NCBI GenBank assembly: GCA_024500155.1
Contig: CM044871.1
Location: forward strand, 77,112,402 to 77,176,401
Origin: Chenopodium formosanum
Taxonomy: Eukaryota > Streptophyta > Magnoliopsida > Caryophyllales > Amaranthaceae
Length of the DNA stretch: 64,000 bases
Reading direction: 5' to 3'
Positions 1-12,069 of the stretch are shown here, in pieces. The position numbers and the translations under genes are program-made. Positions within the stretch are counted from its first letter, which is position 1, and each line of letters opens with the position of its first letter. The notes under the pieces were generated by a model. The model saw nothing but the letters and a program-made list of their open reading frames with translations, searched no databases and was not told the origin of the DNA.

Positions 1-115
1 GTCGGCGACTCTTTTGCTCTATCTTCTTCCCTTTTGGACGTCACCGTACTTTAGTGTATGATCACAGTGGGGTTCAAGCTAGTGGGATTTTAAAGGCTTG
101 AAATTATTTCCTACA
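1..115 (+). mobile_element. 3' end of the 5' LTR of Tat-type element A (family 1)
   Basis: The window opens inside an LTR. The segment ends in CTACA, and a primer binding site follows five bases later. The same end sequence recurs at 7410-7527, 14880-14984 and 54690-54800. Full family copies start TGTAGACACC and end CTACA, so the ends are short inverted repeats. The rest of this LTR lies outside the window. Confidence 0.85.
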
Positions 116-120
116 GTTTT

Positions 121-138
121 TGGCGACTCCACTGGGGA
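121..138 (+). other. Primer binding site, element A (tRNA-Arg)
   Basis: TGGCGACTCCACTGGGGA is the complement of the 3' end of a plant tRNA-Arg of the ACG type, including CCA. It differs from my memory of that tRNA by about one base. Arg primers are known in the Ogre/Tat branch of Ty3/gypsy elements. The same site occurs at 14990 and 55132. Confidence 0.8.
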
Positions 139-1760
139 GAATTTCTATTTTAATTCCTGAATTTGTTTCGGCAATGATTTAGAATGAGTGGATGAGACTC
201 GAAAAGTTCTAAGTATTTCATGTGCGTAATTTTGATTAACATTATTGTCATATGCATAAAAAGGTTCTCATTGGAAAGACCATCCTTAATGAGTAAAAAA
301 TATAGGATTTTACACGTAGGAAATTTGAGAAATGTCTTTCACAACTAGGACTGAAATAACACCGCGTGAAACTGGATGATTTTATTGAGCACAGAAAGCT
401 GCTGAGGCATGTGGGAAGTAGCGTTAGGGGCCAGAGCTTGGCGCCAAACTTTTAGCCGTAGCGCCAGACGCCAGTATTGGCGCCAGGCGCTACAGTTAAA
501 AGTTGGCGCCAGTCTCTGTTTGCTGGCGCCAATTTCCCCCAATACCGAGCCAGAAATATGCGTTCTAATTTCGACCGGTTTTTCGTATTGTTTGCTCGAT
601 CCTACTTCCTGATTGAATTTTTTTTTCTCACTTTTCTGAAACCCATATGTTTTCTACATATGGACACAACCCTCTGGGAATTCATGCTCTATCTACCCGA
701 TTGAATGCTCCTGGCAACAAAGGGTACATCTGAGATGTTGAATTCACCAAACCATGGAAGTGAGTTTTTTCTAAAAACTCGCGGTGTCCCATCCACACGC
801 GCTAACCCTTCACGGTTAGGCTTCTGCGCGGTGCATCCGGACAATTAACCATGGACCCTGTTTGACTAAACCATATCTCGAACTGTAGAGAACTAGAGCC
901 ATGGTTAGGTTGCGAACTCATTGCATCATATTGTGCCTACTTGACTAATTGTGCATTATTTGTTGTGCATACTCTATGTGATTTTTCCTAACTGTTTTTT
1001 TGACTTGTGTTAAGACTAAATAAATTGATTAATGACTAAAGGACTTTCTTTAATTAATTAATTAATTAATTTGAGCTAATAAATAAACAAAAAATCGAAT
1101 CATAGTTCCTTTAAGTCAACCCGGATTTTTATTCCCGTATACTGCACAAACGTCAACGTTTTTTGGTCATAGCCGGAGTTCTAGGAAGAACTACGAGTCG
1201 TACAACCTATGGATCTGTAGCCCCGAGTTTTATCTTTAATTTGGCTTTGGTTTCATCCCAATCAAAGTCGCAGATCAAAAGTTATGACTAAAATACCACA
1301 GTCTGTCCAGTTTAATGCATATACGTGAAGTCTTAGCTTAGTCTTTGCTTGAGTCTAGTTACATAGTCTAGCCACATGGTCATGACACGAGTCTTAACAT
1401 ATCACCTACACTCACTATTCTTAGCACACACTTTGAGTACATATCACCATGACCATGTCCTAGGTTCATGCATGAGTCGGTCTTTTCCGTCATTTGAGTT
1501 GGGGGGTACATTCTATTCCTAATTCTTCATATCCCTCCATCTAAATCTTCTTTCACATTCTATTCCAATCTTTCTTTACTTCCTCCATCCATTGCATGTT
1601 GAATAAAGTCTGAGTCAAATAATTAATAATGAATATCCCCAAGTTCCTTTTCCACAGTACTTGGTCGAGGAGAGAAGGGCGATTAATCAAGGACAACCTC
1701 TTTATTCAAGTTTCACTTTTCGATAAACCGATTCGTCAAAAGAGGAAGGCTAAGAAGATA

Positions 1761-2879
1761 ATGGCAACTCAATAAGAAGTCAATGATCTTAAGAACCAAT
1801 TGGCTACTGTGACTGAGACACTGAAACTTCTCGCACTTAAGGTCGATGATCCCGTGAAGCAACAACAGATGAACCTCATGCAAGAGAGTCTAAGCAAGCT
1901 ATCTAGTGACTATAAATTTCAGGGCATGAGTTCGCAAGGGGTCTCGCTGGACAAGGAACTTCTTCCGCATAAGTTCAACGCCATTGACATCCCTAAATTC
2001 AAGGCAACAAATAATCCTTATTTTCATCTAAGAGCTTTTGAAACCATAATGAACATTAAGGGTATCGATAAGAAGGTTTTCCCCTCTCTGTTCCCACTAT
2101 CTCTTGAAACCGTTTGCCAACAATGGTTCTTCTCCCTTGACAAGGAGAAAACCTCTACTTGGGGATCGATAGTGAACGCTTTCGTTGATAGGTACAAGTG
2201 CAATATCCAAGTTGAAACCGACCATAGACAACTTGAGATGCTAAGACAAAAAGAGAATGAAGGCTTTACTTCTTTCTTTAATAAATGGAGGGAAACTTCC
2301 TCTAAGATGATTAAGGTCCCCACCAAAAAGGAGTCTGTGAGGATGTTTATCAAGAATCTCCAAGAAAAGTATTCAAAGCACTTAAAATATCAACACAACT
2401 TGAATACTTTCAAGGCCGTTTATGACATCGAAATTGAAATCGAAGACGACCTCGCAAAGCAAAAAGCTACTAACAATAGTAACCACGGTGGCTGGAAAGG
2501 AAAGAAGAACGACAATCCTTCTTCTTCCGAAAACGCCCACTCTAGTAATAATGTTAGTACCTTTGACCATAATAGTGTCTTAGCCATAGATAATCAAGAA
2601 TCTAAAAGGAAACCCAGGCGAGAGTTCACACCCATTGGAATGACCTACGATGCTGCTTTCGATCGTCTCTATGATCGAGGATTAATCAAACCTATTGGCC
2701 CTACCGAGGATCCAACATCAGAAAATCGATCTTCGAGATGGAATCCAAACTCCTATTGCAAGTACCATTGAGGAAACGGTCATACCACTGATGAATGCTA
2801 CAGGTTTCAAAATCTCATTCAAGATCTCATAGAAGCAAACAAGATCCCATTGCCTCTAGCTAGCGAGAAGACTGGGTGA
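1761..2879 (+). pseudogene. gag: gag of element A, two in-frame stops
   Basis: The frame runs from ATG 1761 to TGA 2877, 372 codons, with in-frame stops at 1773 (TAA) and 2769 (TGA). The N-terminal part is helical. The middle (about residues 60-215) has the retrotransposon gag capsid-like core, including the conserved words FHLRAFE, CQQWFFSL and KENEGFTSFFNKWRET. A basic Ser-rich linker (GWKGKKNDNPSSS) follows. The end is one module with REFTPIGMTYDAAFDRLY and a zinc-knuckle-like C-x2-H-x4-H-x4-C motif. The second stop falls inside that motif, right after CKYH. Siblings at 7884, 16965 and 56592 align along their length. The protein would package element RNA; this copy cannot make it whole. 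The missing pol is a family trait, not local damage. Confidence 0.85.
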
Positions 2880-4865
2880 TGATGAAGCGAACGACACAAG
2901 ACAAGAGGCGAGCTTCAACGACAGGATTTCGTGACCTCTTTTTTCTATTTCTTTTTTATTTTACCCTCTCTCCAATAAGTCTAGCATAGACACCTTTCTT
3001 TTCCTTTAGATTTATTTTGTAGGATCATTATTTATTTTTCTTTAATAAAATGAGCATTTATTTCCTTATATATGATCATCACATCGCATTGCATCAAAAA
3101 AAAAAAAAAAAAAACCATGTCGAATTAAGCGCAAGGTATACCAATAATTTGAGGCACCCCTTGTAGCCACATCATATCTCCTTTCACCTTTCAAATATGC
3201 AATCCTTTCTTCATAAACCACTTTGAGCCTCGACTAACGATAGACCCTTCTTTTTTTCAACCTACATCTACCTAACCTTGGGATGGGATGGCGTGCAACT
3301 TATGCAATTCTAAAGAAAACTTGAGCAAATTCAAAAGAAAGCAATAGCAAAAAATAAGCAATAATAAAAAAACGAAAACAAGTGTACAAAAGGGTAAGTG
3401 TTCCAATGTCTTTGATATGAAAGTATCTTCGATATGAACACGTCTCAGATTGCGTCTCTAATCGAGTACTCGGTACCGTGCCTGAGAAACATGAATGCCA
3501 AGTGAGTGATAGACCGCATGATTGGGATTGCCCACACTTATAAAAATAAAATAGATGCTAAAGCAAAAGATAAAAGAGAGCTAAAAAAAAGAGTAGAAAC
3601 TCAAGCACAAAAATATAAAGATTCGAAAGCGAGGTTGCACACCTTGGGGGCTTATCTAGGGTCTTGAGCCTTTATCCCCTTCTTCTTTAAACCTTTAGCC
3701 TAACCACGTCACAACCCTTAAAAAGACCTTTTTTGAGGTATACACACTTGTGCGAGGTTCGGCTAGAGCTACGTTCGGCCTGATTCCTAACGAATAGGTA
3801 GGCAACCTCACATCGAGGTGCGGCCGTAATAAACATGCATTCATATTCACATTCACACACTTACACCATGATCATATCAAGGAATTCCCTATGCTCATCC
3901 CTTTTCATTTAGAGCTAGACTTGGGGGCTTGATCCCTATATTATTAGCTTACCTAGCCTAAGAGTCACCACCATTTGACTCTTTTTAATATATTTTTTCA
4001 CATACTTAGCTCTTGCGGCCTAGCTTTAGTGTCACTTTCAAACACTGCACACATACATGACCAAATATACTTTCCCTTAGGAACCCTTTGTCATGAAATC
4101 TTAACGCTGAAGCATGCTTTGTCAAAATCACTCATAATTGTCATTGCATCACGAAGTATGAAGTGCTTAGTCTCCGTGCCTAAGTTACCCAAATACTTTC
4201 ATCATGGAGTCAACAGTTGAGATAGCCTAGGATGAATTAATCCTTGAACCTTGAGAGATAGTATCAAACAACATTTGACTAAGCTCATTCAACATGCATC
4301 TTCAAACTTTTGATTTTCTTTTTCACGTCTTTCTTTTTCGGGAGAAAGTCGGTACCCTCCACAAAATTGACGGAAATTTTTGCTTTTCTGCATTTTCGAG
4401 TCGCACGATCACATTACAATGCACAGACGAGTCATGTACACATTGAGTCATGTCGTGTCATATCACTTTGATTTGATTCGAGTCAACCTCGAGTCAGCCA
4501 ATCACAGCGAGTCAAGTTTATACCTTGAGTCGTGTCAAGTTATTGAGTCAAGCAATGCTAAACCTTAGGTCAACCCTAAAGATAATTAAAGAAATTGGCA
4601 AAGTTCTATAGTAAAAAATAAATACAGGTGCAGCAGAATAGGGAAGACCCTACTCCAATTCTTGGCGCCAGAGATATCTCAGCAACGACAGAGCTCGAAG
4701 CCTCCCAGAAAGGTGATTTCGACCTCATGCAGCAATTTTGGGTTCCTTGGTACGCCAGTTAGCCCCTATAAGCAATTTGACATGATTAGTAGTCGGCTTG
4801 ATTACAATTGCAATAAGTGATTGACCTGACGAAAGATCGTCTCACTTAGCTTAAGCGCCTAAGTA
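2880..4865 (+). mobile_element. Non-coding 3' region of element A with conserved blocks
   Basis: There is no gene here. A poly(A) run lies at 3096-3114. Two stretches are conserved in copies A, B and family 2: about 3405-3545 (with TTCCAATGTCTTTGATATGA and the word CCTGAGAAACATGAATGC) and about 3740-3835 (with CGTTCGGCCTGATTCCTAAC and TACGTAGGCAACCT). The rest is poorly kept between families. One TTGGCGCCAG word lies near 4661, just before the tandem array. Confidence 0.7.
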
Positions 4866-4909
4866 TTGGCTCATTACAAGCACCAAAGCATCAGTTCAAA
4901 AGCAAGCAC

Positions 4910-5690
4910 TGAAACGACAATATTTCCAAATATGGATTGTCGCGCATTCTTATTAAAACGACAAATTTTTCCAAAAATTGGATTGTCATCCCCAACTGAC
5001 AGTATTTCCAAAAACGGATTGTCGTGCATTTTCTTCAACGACAATTTTTCCAAGATTGGATTGTCATCTCTGGCAAAGTTTCCAAGCGTGGATTGTCGTG
5101 CTCCTTCTTTGTTGGCAAGTTTTTCCAAGTTCGGATTGTCATACATTCGTTGGCTCGTTGGCAAGTTTTCCGAGATTGGATTGTCATATACCCAGTTCCC
5201 AATGGCAAAGTTTCCCAAAGGATTGTCGTAGGTCTCTACTCATCATAAATTTCGGCAAAAGTTCCTCAACGTGAATTGTCATTCATTTTAGTAAGTGGCA
5301 AATTTTCCCGAAGTGGATTGTCGGTCGACTCTTTTTTGCAAATGTTCCAAGACGGGGATTGTCAATAGTGGCAATATTTTCCCAAAAGGATTGTCGCATA
5401 GCGTTGGCAAATTTCCAAGGTGGATTGCTTTCAAGAGTTATATTCCAAGATGTGGATTGTCAATCGTAGCAAAGTTCTTATGAAAGATTGTTACGAAGCA
5501 TTGGCAACTTTTCCAAAATTTGGATTTTGGCAAATTTTCCGAGGTACGGATTGTCGCTTCATCGTGACAACATTTCCAAGGATGGATTGTTACGTGGCAT
5601 TGACAACTTTCCCTAAATCGGATTGTCATACATCATACAAGAGTTATGTTGGCAACTATTCCCAAAGAAAAGAGGATTGTCATCACAGCA
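4910..5690 (+). repeat. Degenerate tandem array in the 3' region of element A
   Basis: About 15 or more imperfect units of roughly 40-60 bp, each with a core like TTTCCAAGNNTGGATTGTC. Short open frames across it on both strands are repeat artefacts. Elements B and family 2 carry unrelated arrays in the same slot, between gag and the polypurine tract. Confidence 0.85.
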
Positions 5691-6002
5691 AAAGCACCGA
5701 CATACTGGTTCACAAGCAGCAAAGTACCGACGTACTGGCATAGCAAACATTAAGAAGCAGTGATCTTTTCGAAGACTATCACAGCGGAAATTAGAGTCAT
5801 ATAAAAAAGAAGCTCTTTGTTCAGAGACGAGTGAACATCGAAACAACAAGGTGGCGTTCCCTAGATTATGGAGAGTTGTCACAAACATCTGAGGATTGTT
5901 TCAAGAGAAGCAATCTTCAATAGTATTCCCTTGGACGTGGAATATTATCAATGCAGATGAAGATTGTTTCAAGAGAAGCAATCTTTGATAGTATTCCCTT
6001 GG

Positions 6003-7527
6003 ATCTTCAGATTTTGGCGCCAGTACGGGAAATTTATCAGATTTTCGAAAATGCGTTGAAAACCAGTTTGGCGTCCAACCCCAGGCTTTGGCGCCTGGAA
6101 CCAGGCTTGGCGCCAGACGATAGCCATTGGCACCTGGCGCTAGCCACTAGTGCTGGCGCCAACTAGCCAGGGCTGGCGCCAATGTAGTTTTGCGATCTTC
6201 AGACTCTGTTTTGTTAAATTATCTTTTTTGGATGATTTTCTCTATAAATATCGTATCAAAAGCTCCGTTTTCATTCACCAATTACCAATTACCAATATCA
6301 ATTCACCGATTCTCCTCATTCTTAACTATTCATCTACAATTCATTCATCTCATTCATTCATCAATTCTCAATAAACATTAATTCTTTAGCATTCTTTCTT
6401 TCTTGCTTTTTCATACAAAATTCCGCATTCATAAGATCTGGATACACCTAGCCATATTCGAAGTTGCCTTCGCCCTAGACGTGAAAGGTTTTAATTTATG
6501 AGGGTTTGGTCCCAAATCTCTCTTTTAATTATTTAATTTAATTGCTTTGTTTATTATTTTCCTTGAAGTTACTAACGTGTGTATTTTGTTATTAGAAAGA
6601 GGTACGAGGCATCCAAGTAAGTACTTTAATTGATTAATTGATATTATGATGTAGATATCATGTTTATATTGTTATTATGATATTCCTAGTATCATGTCTA
6701 GGTTATTTTTAATATTAAATATGATTGCTATGATGCCTTTTATTCTCTTCCTAATATTAATTCATGTTAGTATCATGTTAGGGTTAAAGATTTGATTTTT
6801 ATTGCTTAGTGACATGCTAGGGTTTGTTATTAATCTGGTTAGTATCATGCCTAGGATCTTACTTTTATTATGCTTTAACATGAATATTGTTATAATTATG
6901 ATTATTATGATTATTATTAATTATGATTGCTATGATTATGATATTCGTTATTGTTCATGATTATTTTAGTTATAATTATTGTTGATTATTATTATGTTGC
7001 TTGATATATTTTATTCTTTATTGCTTGATCACCTTTATTGCATGTTAAAGGGAATTGGTACTTGTAATCATGCTTAATAAGATAATTAATAATCTTGTTT
7101 AGGGTTAATTGTGATTATAATTCAAGTGCTCGCCAATAATAGTTTATTTGTGCATTAAATTCAACCAACATAGATTAAACAGGTTTAGGGTTAATCCTAT
7201 TGATTGCATGTTAATTAAAAAGCGCACATGAATATGAGCAGAATAAAGTAGAGGCCTATTATTAGGGCAGGTTCAATCTCTTTTAGGTTGGATTTGTACC
7301 ATCATCCCAGAACCCTTATTTGGTTCATGACCTTATGGAGTTGACGATCTCTTGGATCGTTAATGGGTGTAACCTTCACCTCGTGAACGGTTTACAAGTT
7401 CCTTAAAAACTTGTTGGCGACTCTTTTGCTCTATCTTCTTCCCTTTTGGACGCCACCGTACTTTAGTGTATGATCACAGTGGGGTTCAAGCTAGTGGGAT
7501 TTTAAAGGTTTGAAATTATTTCCTACA
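6003..7527 (+). mobile_element. 5'-truncated LTR shared by elements A and B (family 1)
   Basis: Matches the LTR at 13028-14984 from about its position 520 to the terminal CTACA at 7527. The first part is deleted. It has a GGCGCC-rich cluster (6015-6183), then a TATA box, then the conserved downstream block (GATCTGGATACACC and on). No primer site follows: 7528 continues with sequence that lies about 1.3 kb into the leader in element A (from 1405). Confidence 0.8.
6242..6250 (+). promoter_or_regulatory. LTR TATA box
   Basis: CTATAAATA lies about 60 bp downstream of the GGCGCC cluster. An equivalent box stands at the same place in every LTR of both families (13717, 53596, 63331). It is the likely core promoter of the element. 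Confidence 0.65.
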
Positions 7528-7883
7528 CCTACACTCACTAGTCTTAGCACCCACTTTGAGTATATGTCACCATGACCATGTCTTAGGTTCATGCATGAGT
7601 CGGTCTTTTTCGTCATTTGAGTTGGGGGTACATTCTATTCCTAATTCTTCATATCCCTCCATATAAATCTTCTTTCACATTCTATTCCCATCTTTCTTCA
7701 CTTCCTCCATCCATTGCATGTTGAATGAAGTTTGAGTCAAATAATTAACAATAGATATCCTCAAATTCCTTTTCCACAGTACTTGGTCGAGGAGAGAAGA
7801 GCAATTAATCAAGGACAACCTCTTTATTCAGGTCTCACTTTTTGATAAACCGATTCGTCAAAAGAGGAAGGCTAAAAAAGATA

Positions 7884-9905
7884 ATGGCAACTCAAGAAGA
7901 AGTCAATGAGCTTAGGAACCAATTGGTTACCGTGACTGAGACACTGAAGCTACTCACACTTAAGATCGATGATCCCGTGAAGCAACAACAAATGAACCTC
8001 ATGTAAGAAAGTTTAAGGAAGCTATCTAGTGAGTATAAATTTCAGGGCATGAGTTCACAAGGGGTCTCGCTGGACATAGAACTTCTTCCGCATAAGTTCA
8101 ACGCCACTGACATCCCTAAATTCAAAGCAACAGATAACCCCTACTTCCATCTAAGAGTTTTTGAAACTATAATGAGCATTAAGGGTATCGATAAGAAGGT
8201 TTTCCCTTCTCTGTTCCCACTATCTCTGAAAATCGTTTGTCAACAATGGTTCTTTTCTCTCGAGAAAGAAAAAACCTCTTCTTGGGAGTCGATAACAAAC
8301 GCTTTCGTTGATAGATACAAGTGCAACATCCAAGACGAAACAGACCACAGACAACTGGAGATGTTAAAACAAAAAGAAAACGAAGGGTTCACGTCTTTCT
8401 TCAATAAATGGAGGGAAACTTCCGCTAATATGGTCAAGGCTCCTACCGAAAAAGAATCTGTGAGGATGTTTATCAAGTATCTCCAAGGGAAGTATTCAAA
8501 GCACTTAAAATATCAACACAATTTGAATACTTTCAAGGCTGTGTATAATATAGGCATAAATATTGAAGATGACCTTCTGAAAGACAATAGTGCGAGAGGA
8601 AAGAAGAGCGACCATCCTTCTTCTTCCTCTTCCATTAATGAGGTACATGCTACGAACACCTCTAAATCACGAATCCAAAGGTAAAAAAGAGTGTTCACTC
8701 CACTTGGTATGAGTTATGAAACGGCTTTTAAGAAGCTACATCACAAAGGACTAGTCATGCCCATAGGGCCCATCAAAGATCCAGTTCCAGGAGCCAGGCC
8801 ACCTAAGTGGGACTATAATAAGCACTGCAAATATCACCAAGGAAAGGGTCACGACACTGAGGAGTGTTGGAAACTCAAAGAAGCTATTCAAGATCTAATC
8901 GATAGCAATGAAACTTTCGAGATTCTAGCCATCGAAGATGACTAAGCATCCTTCGACCCATCACTTTTTATCACACCTGTAGGAGAGCCCATGATCGAGA
9001 CAACTTGGATGACCTCTCTCGATGAAGTGGCCATGATTGGGGAGGATGAAAGTCTTTTCTTAGATAATACCAAGGAAGACTCGTCAAGTCTAAAAGAGGA
9101 CGTTCGAAAACTGCAAGATGTCATTGCCATGCTCTTAAATGTGGTAGAAGGATTAGCAAATCGGGTGATGGCCATTGAACAAAATTCTCGCCAAGAGTTT
9201 AATGAAGAACTCAATGCTCCTAAGCCACAGGCAAAACGGACCATTGAAGGATACACACCAATAGGAATGACTTACAATGAAGCTTTTGACTGTCTACATG
9301 ATCAAGGTCATATTCACTCCATTGGTCCCAGTCAAGACCCTCCACCTGAAAAACGTTTTCCCAATGGGGATCCAAATTCCTATTGTCGATACCATAAAGG
9401 TCGCGGTCACGCTACTGAAAAGTGTCTCGCCCTCAAGGATCGTGTTCAAGACTCAATTGAAGCAATTCTCCTTCATGTTCCTCCGCGCGACAAGAAGGCC
9501 AAGATTAGTAACAATAGTAACAGTGGATGTAAAGGAAAGAAGAACGACTATCCTTCTTCTTCCGGAAACATCTACTCTAGTAATAGTGTTGGTACTTTCG
9601 ACCTTAGTGAGATCCTAGCCATGGGTAATCGAAAGCAACCGAAAAGGGAATTTACCCCTATTGGAATTAGCTACGATGATGCTTTTGATCGACTCTATGC
9701 CAAGGGAATCATTACTCCTATTGGACCTCTTCAAGATCCCCTGCCTGAGAAGAGAGTGCCTAGTTGGAATCCAAACGAACACTGCAAGTACCATCAAGGT
9801 AGGGGTCATGCTACTGAGAGCTGTTGGAAGCTAAAGGAGGATATCCAACATTTGATTGATAATAACAAGCTTCCAATGCCTCCAGTTAATAAGAAGAGCG
9901 AGTGA
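7884..9905 (+). pseudogene. gag: Long gag of element B with three knuckle modules, three stops
   Basis: One frame of 673 codons from ATG 7884 to TGA 9903, broken by TAA at 8004, 8682 and 8943 and otherwise open. The capsid-like core (about residues 60-215) matches element A. After it come three copies of a module: an (F/Y)TP(I/L)GM-type word, then a Pro-rich PIGP..DP stretch, then C-x2-H-x4-H-x4-C. The knuckles are HCKYHQGKGHDTEECWKLK, YCRYHKGRGHATEKC and HCKYHQGRGHATESCWKLK. Between modules 1 and 2 lies an acidic stretch and a likely coiled coil (about residues 400-440). Element A and family 2 have only one module, so this gag is about 300 residues longer. At least one stop (CAA to TAA) fits cytosine deamination. 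Confidence 0.82.
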
Positions 9906-12069
9906 TGATAAAGCAAACAACACAAGACAAGAGGTGAGCTTCAACGACAAGATTTCATGACCTCATTTTCTATTTCTTTTTAATTTTTTCCTTTCCCCAA
10001 TAAGTCTAGCATAGCACTTTTCTTTTCCCTTAGATTATTTTTGTAGATTCTGTATTTATTTTCTTTTAATAAAAATGAGTGTTTGTTTCCTTACATATGA
10101 TCATTTCATTACGTTACATTAAAAAAAAATTAAAAAAAAATTAAAAAAAAAAATCCATGTCGAATTAAGCACAAGGTATACCAATGACTTGAGGCACCCC
10201 TTATAGCCACATCATATCACTTCTTTCACCTTTCAAATTTACAATCCTTTCTTCGTAAACCACTTTGAGTCTCGTCTAACGATAGACCTTTATTTTTTTC
10301 AACCTACATCTACCTAACCTTGGGATGGGATGGTATGCAACTTATGCAATTTCAAAAAAGCTTGAGTGATTCAAAACACTAAAATAGCAAAAATAAGCAA
10401 AAGCAAAAAATAATCATAAAAGTTTACAAAAGGGCAAGTGTTCCAATGTCTTTGATATGAACACGTCTCGGATTGCGTCTCTTATCGAGTGCTCGGTACC
10501 ATGCCTGAGAAACATGAATGCCAAGTGAGTGATAGACTGCATGATCGGGATTGCCCACACTTATTAAAATAAAATAAATGCTAAAGCAAAATAAGCTAAA
10601 AAAGAGTAGAAACTCAAGCATAAAAATACAAATATTCCAAAAGTAAGGTTGCACACCTTGGGGGCTTATCTAGGGTCTTGAGCCTTTATCCCCTTCTTCT
10701 ATAACCTTTAGCCTAACCACATTACAACCCTTAAAAAGACTTTTTTGAGGTATACACACTTGTGCGAGGTTCGGCTAGAGCTACGTTCGGCCTGATTCCT
10801 AACGGATACGTAGGCAACCTCACATCGAGGGGCGGCCGTAATAAAAATGCATTCATATTCACATTCACACACTTACACCATGATCATATCAAGGGATTTC
10901 CTATGCTCATCCCTATTCATGTAGAGCTACACATAGGGGCTTGATCCCTACATCATTAGCTTACCTAGCCTAAGAGTCACCACCATTTGACTCTTTTCTC
11001 CACACACTTAGCCTTTGCGGCCTAACTTTAGTGTCACTTTCACACGCTGCACAAATACATGACCAAATTTACTTCCCTTAGGAACCCTTTGTCATGGAAT
11101 CTTAACAGAACGATGAAGCATGCCTTGTCACATCACTCATCAATCATAATTGTCATTGCATCACGAAGTACGAAGTACTTAGCCTTCGTGCCTAAGTTAC
11201 CCAAATACTTTCATCATGGAGTCAACAGTTGAGATAGCCTAGGATGAATTAATCCTTGCACCTTGAGAGATAGCATCAAATGACATTTGACTAAGCTCAT
11301 TCAACATGCACCTTCAAAAACTTCGATTCTTTCTTTTTCGCGCCTTTCTTTTTCGGGAGAAAGTCGGTACCCTCCACAAAAATGACGGAAAATTTTTGCG
11401 TTTTTACATTTTTCGAGTCCCACAATCACATTACAATGAACACACGAGTCATGTACACATTGAGTCATGTCGTGTCATATCAATTTGATTTGAGTCTAAC
11501 ACATGTGTCATTTCACTTCGAGTCGAGTCAACCTCGAGTCAATCATATCGAGTCAAGTTTATACATTGAGTCGTGTCAAGTCGATGAGTCAAGCAACATT
11601 AAACCTTAGGTCAACCCTAAGATAATTAAGCCTTAGATCAACCCTAAGATGGTTAAAAAGATTAGCAAAGTTCTATAGTCAAAATAAATACAGGTGCAGC
11701 AGAATAGGGAAGACCCTACTCCAATTCTTGGCGCCAGAGATATTTCAGCAGCGATAGAGATCAAAGCCTCTCAGAAAGGTGATTTCGACCTCATATAGCA
11801 ATTTCGGGTTCCTTGGTACGCCAGTTAGCCCCTATAAGCAATTTGACATGATTAAGTAGTCAGTTTGATTACAATCACAATAAGTGGTCGACTTGATGAA
11901 AGATCGTCTCACTTAGCTTAAAGCGCCTAAGAACTGGCTCATCACGGAAACACCAACATACTGGTTTTGGTAGAAGCAAAGTTCAGGCGAGCTTTAGAGA
12001 TCGACAAGTGTTGGTCTTTGGAAATTTTTCTTCAGAATATTATCGCAACAAACGTTCAAGTATTAAAAT
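9906..12069 (+). mobile_element. Non-coding 3' region of element B
   Basis: No gene. It is collinear with 2880-4865 of element A and has the same two conserved blocks (about 10430-10565 and 10745-10840). A-rich runs lie near 10120-10153. A TTGGCGCCAG word is at about 11728, as in element A. Confidence 0.7.

Larger units (their letters stand above)
116..6002 (+). mobile_element. Internal region of element A, gag-only Tat-type LTR retrotransposon
   Basis: Order: primer site, leader of about 1.6 kb, gag frame (1761-2879), long non-coding 3' part, tandem array (4910-5690). No protease, reverse transcriptase, RNase H or integrase frame is visible, so this is a non-autonomous gag-bearing element of the type called TR-GAG. 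The leader (139-1760) has no gene. It holds a GGCGCC-rich stretch at 438-534 and shares its sequence with the leader of element C. The 3' end is damaged: the polypurine tract and the first part of the 3' LTR are missing, and sequence near 6002 jumps straight into LTR sequence that lies about 0.5 kb inside the intact LTR at 13028. Confidence 0.8.

Noticed and set aside
121..138. Possible tRNA gene fragment
   Set aside because: It is only the 18-nt complement of a tRNA 3' end right after an LTR, which is a primer binding site.
4866..5743. Several overlapping open frames on both strands
   Set aside because: They follow the repeat unit of the tandem array in element A; the peptide repeats mirror the DNA repeat in every frame.
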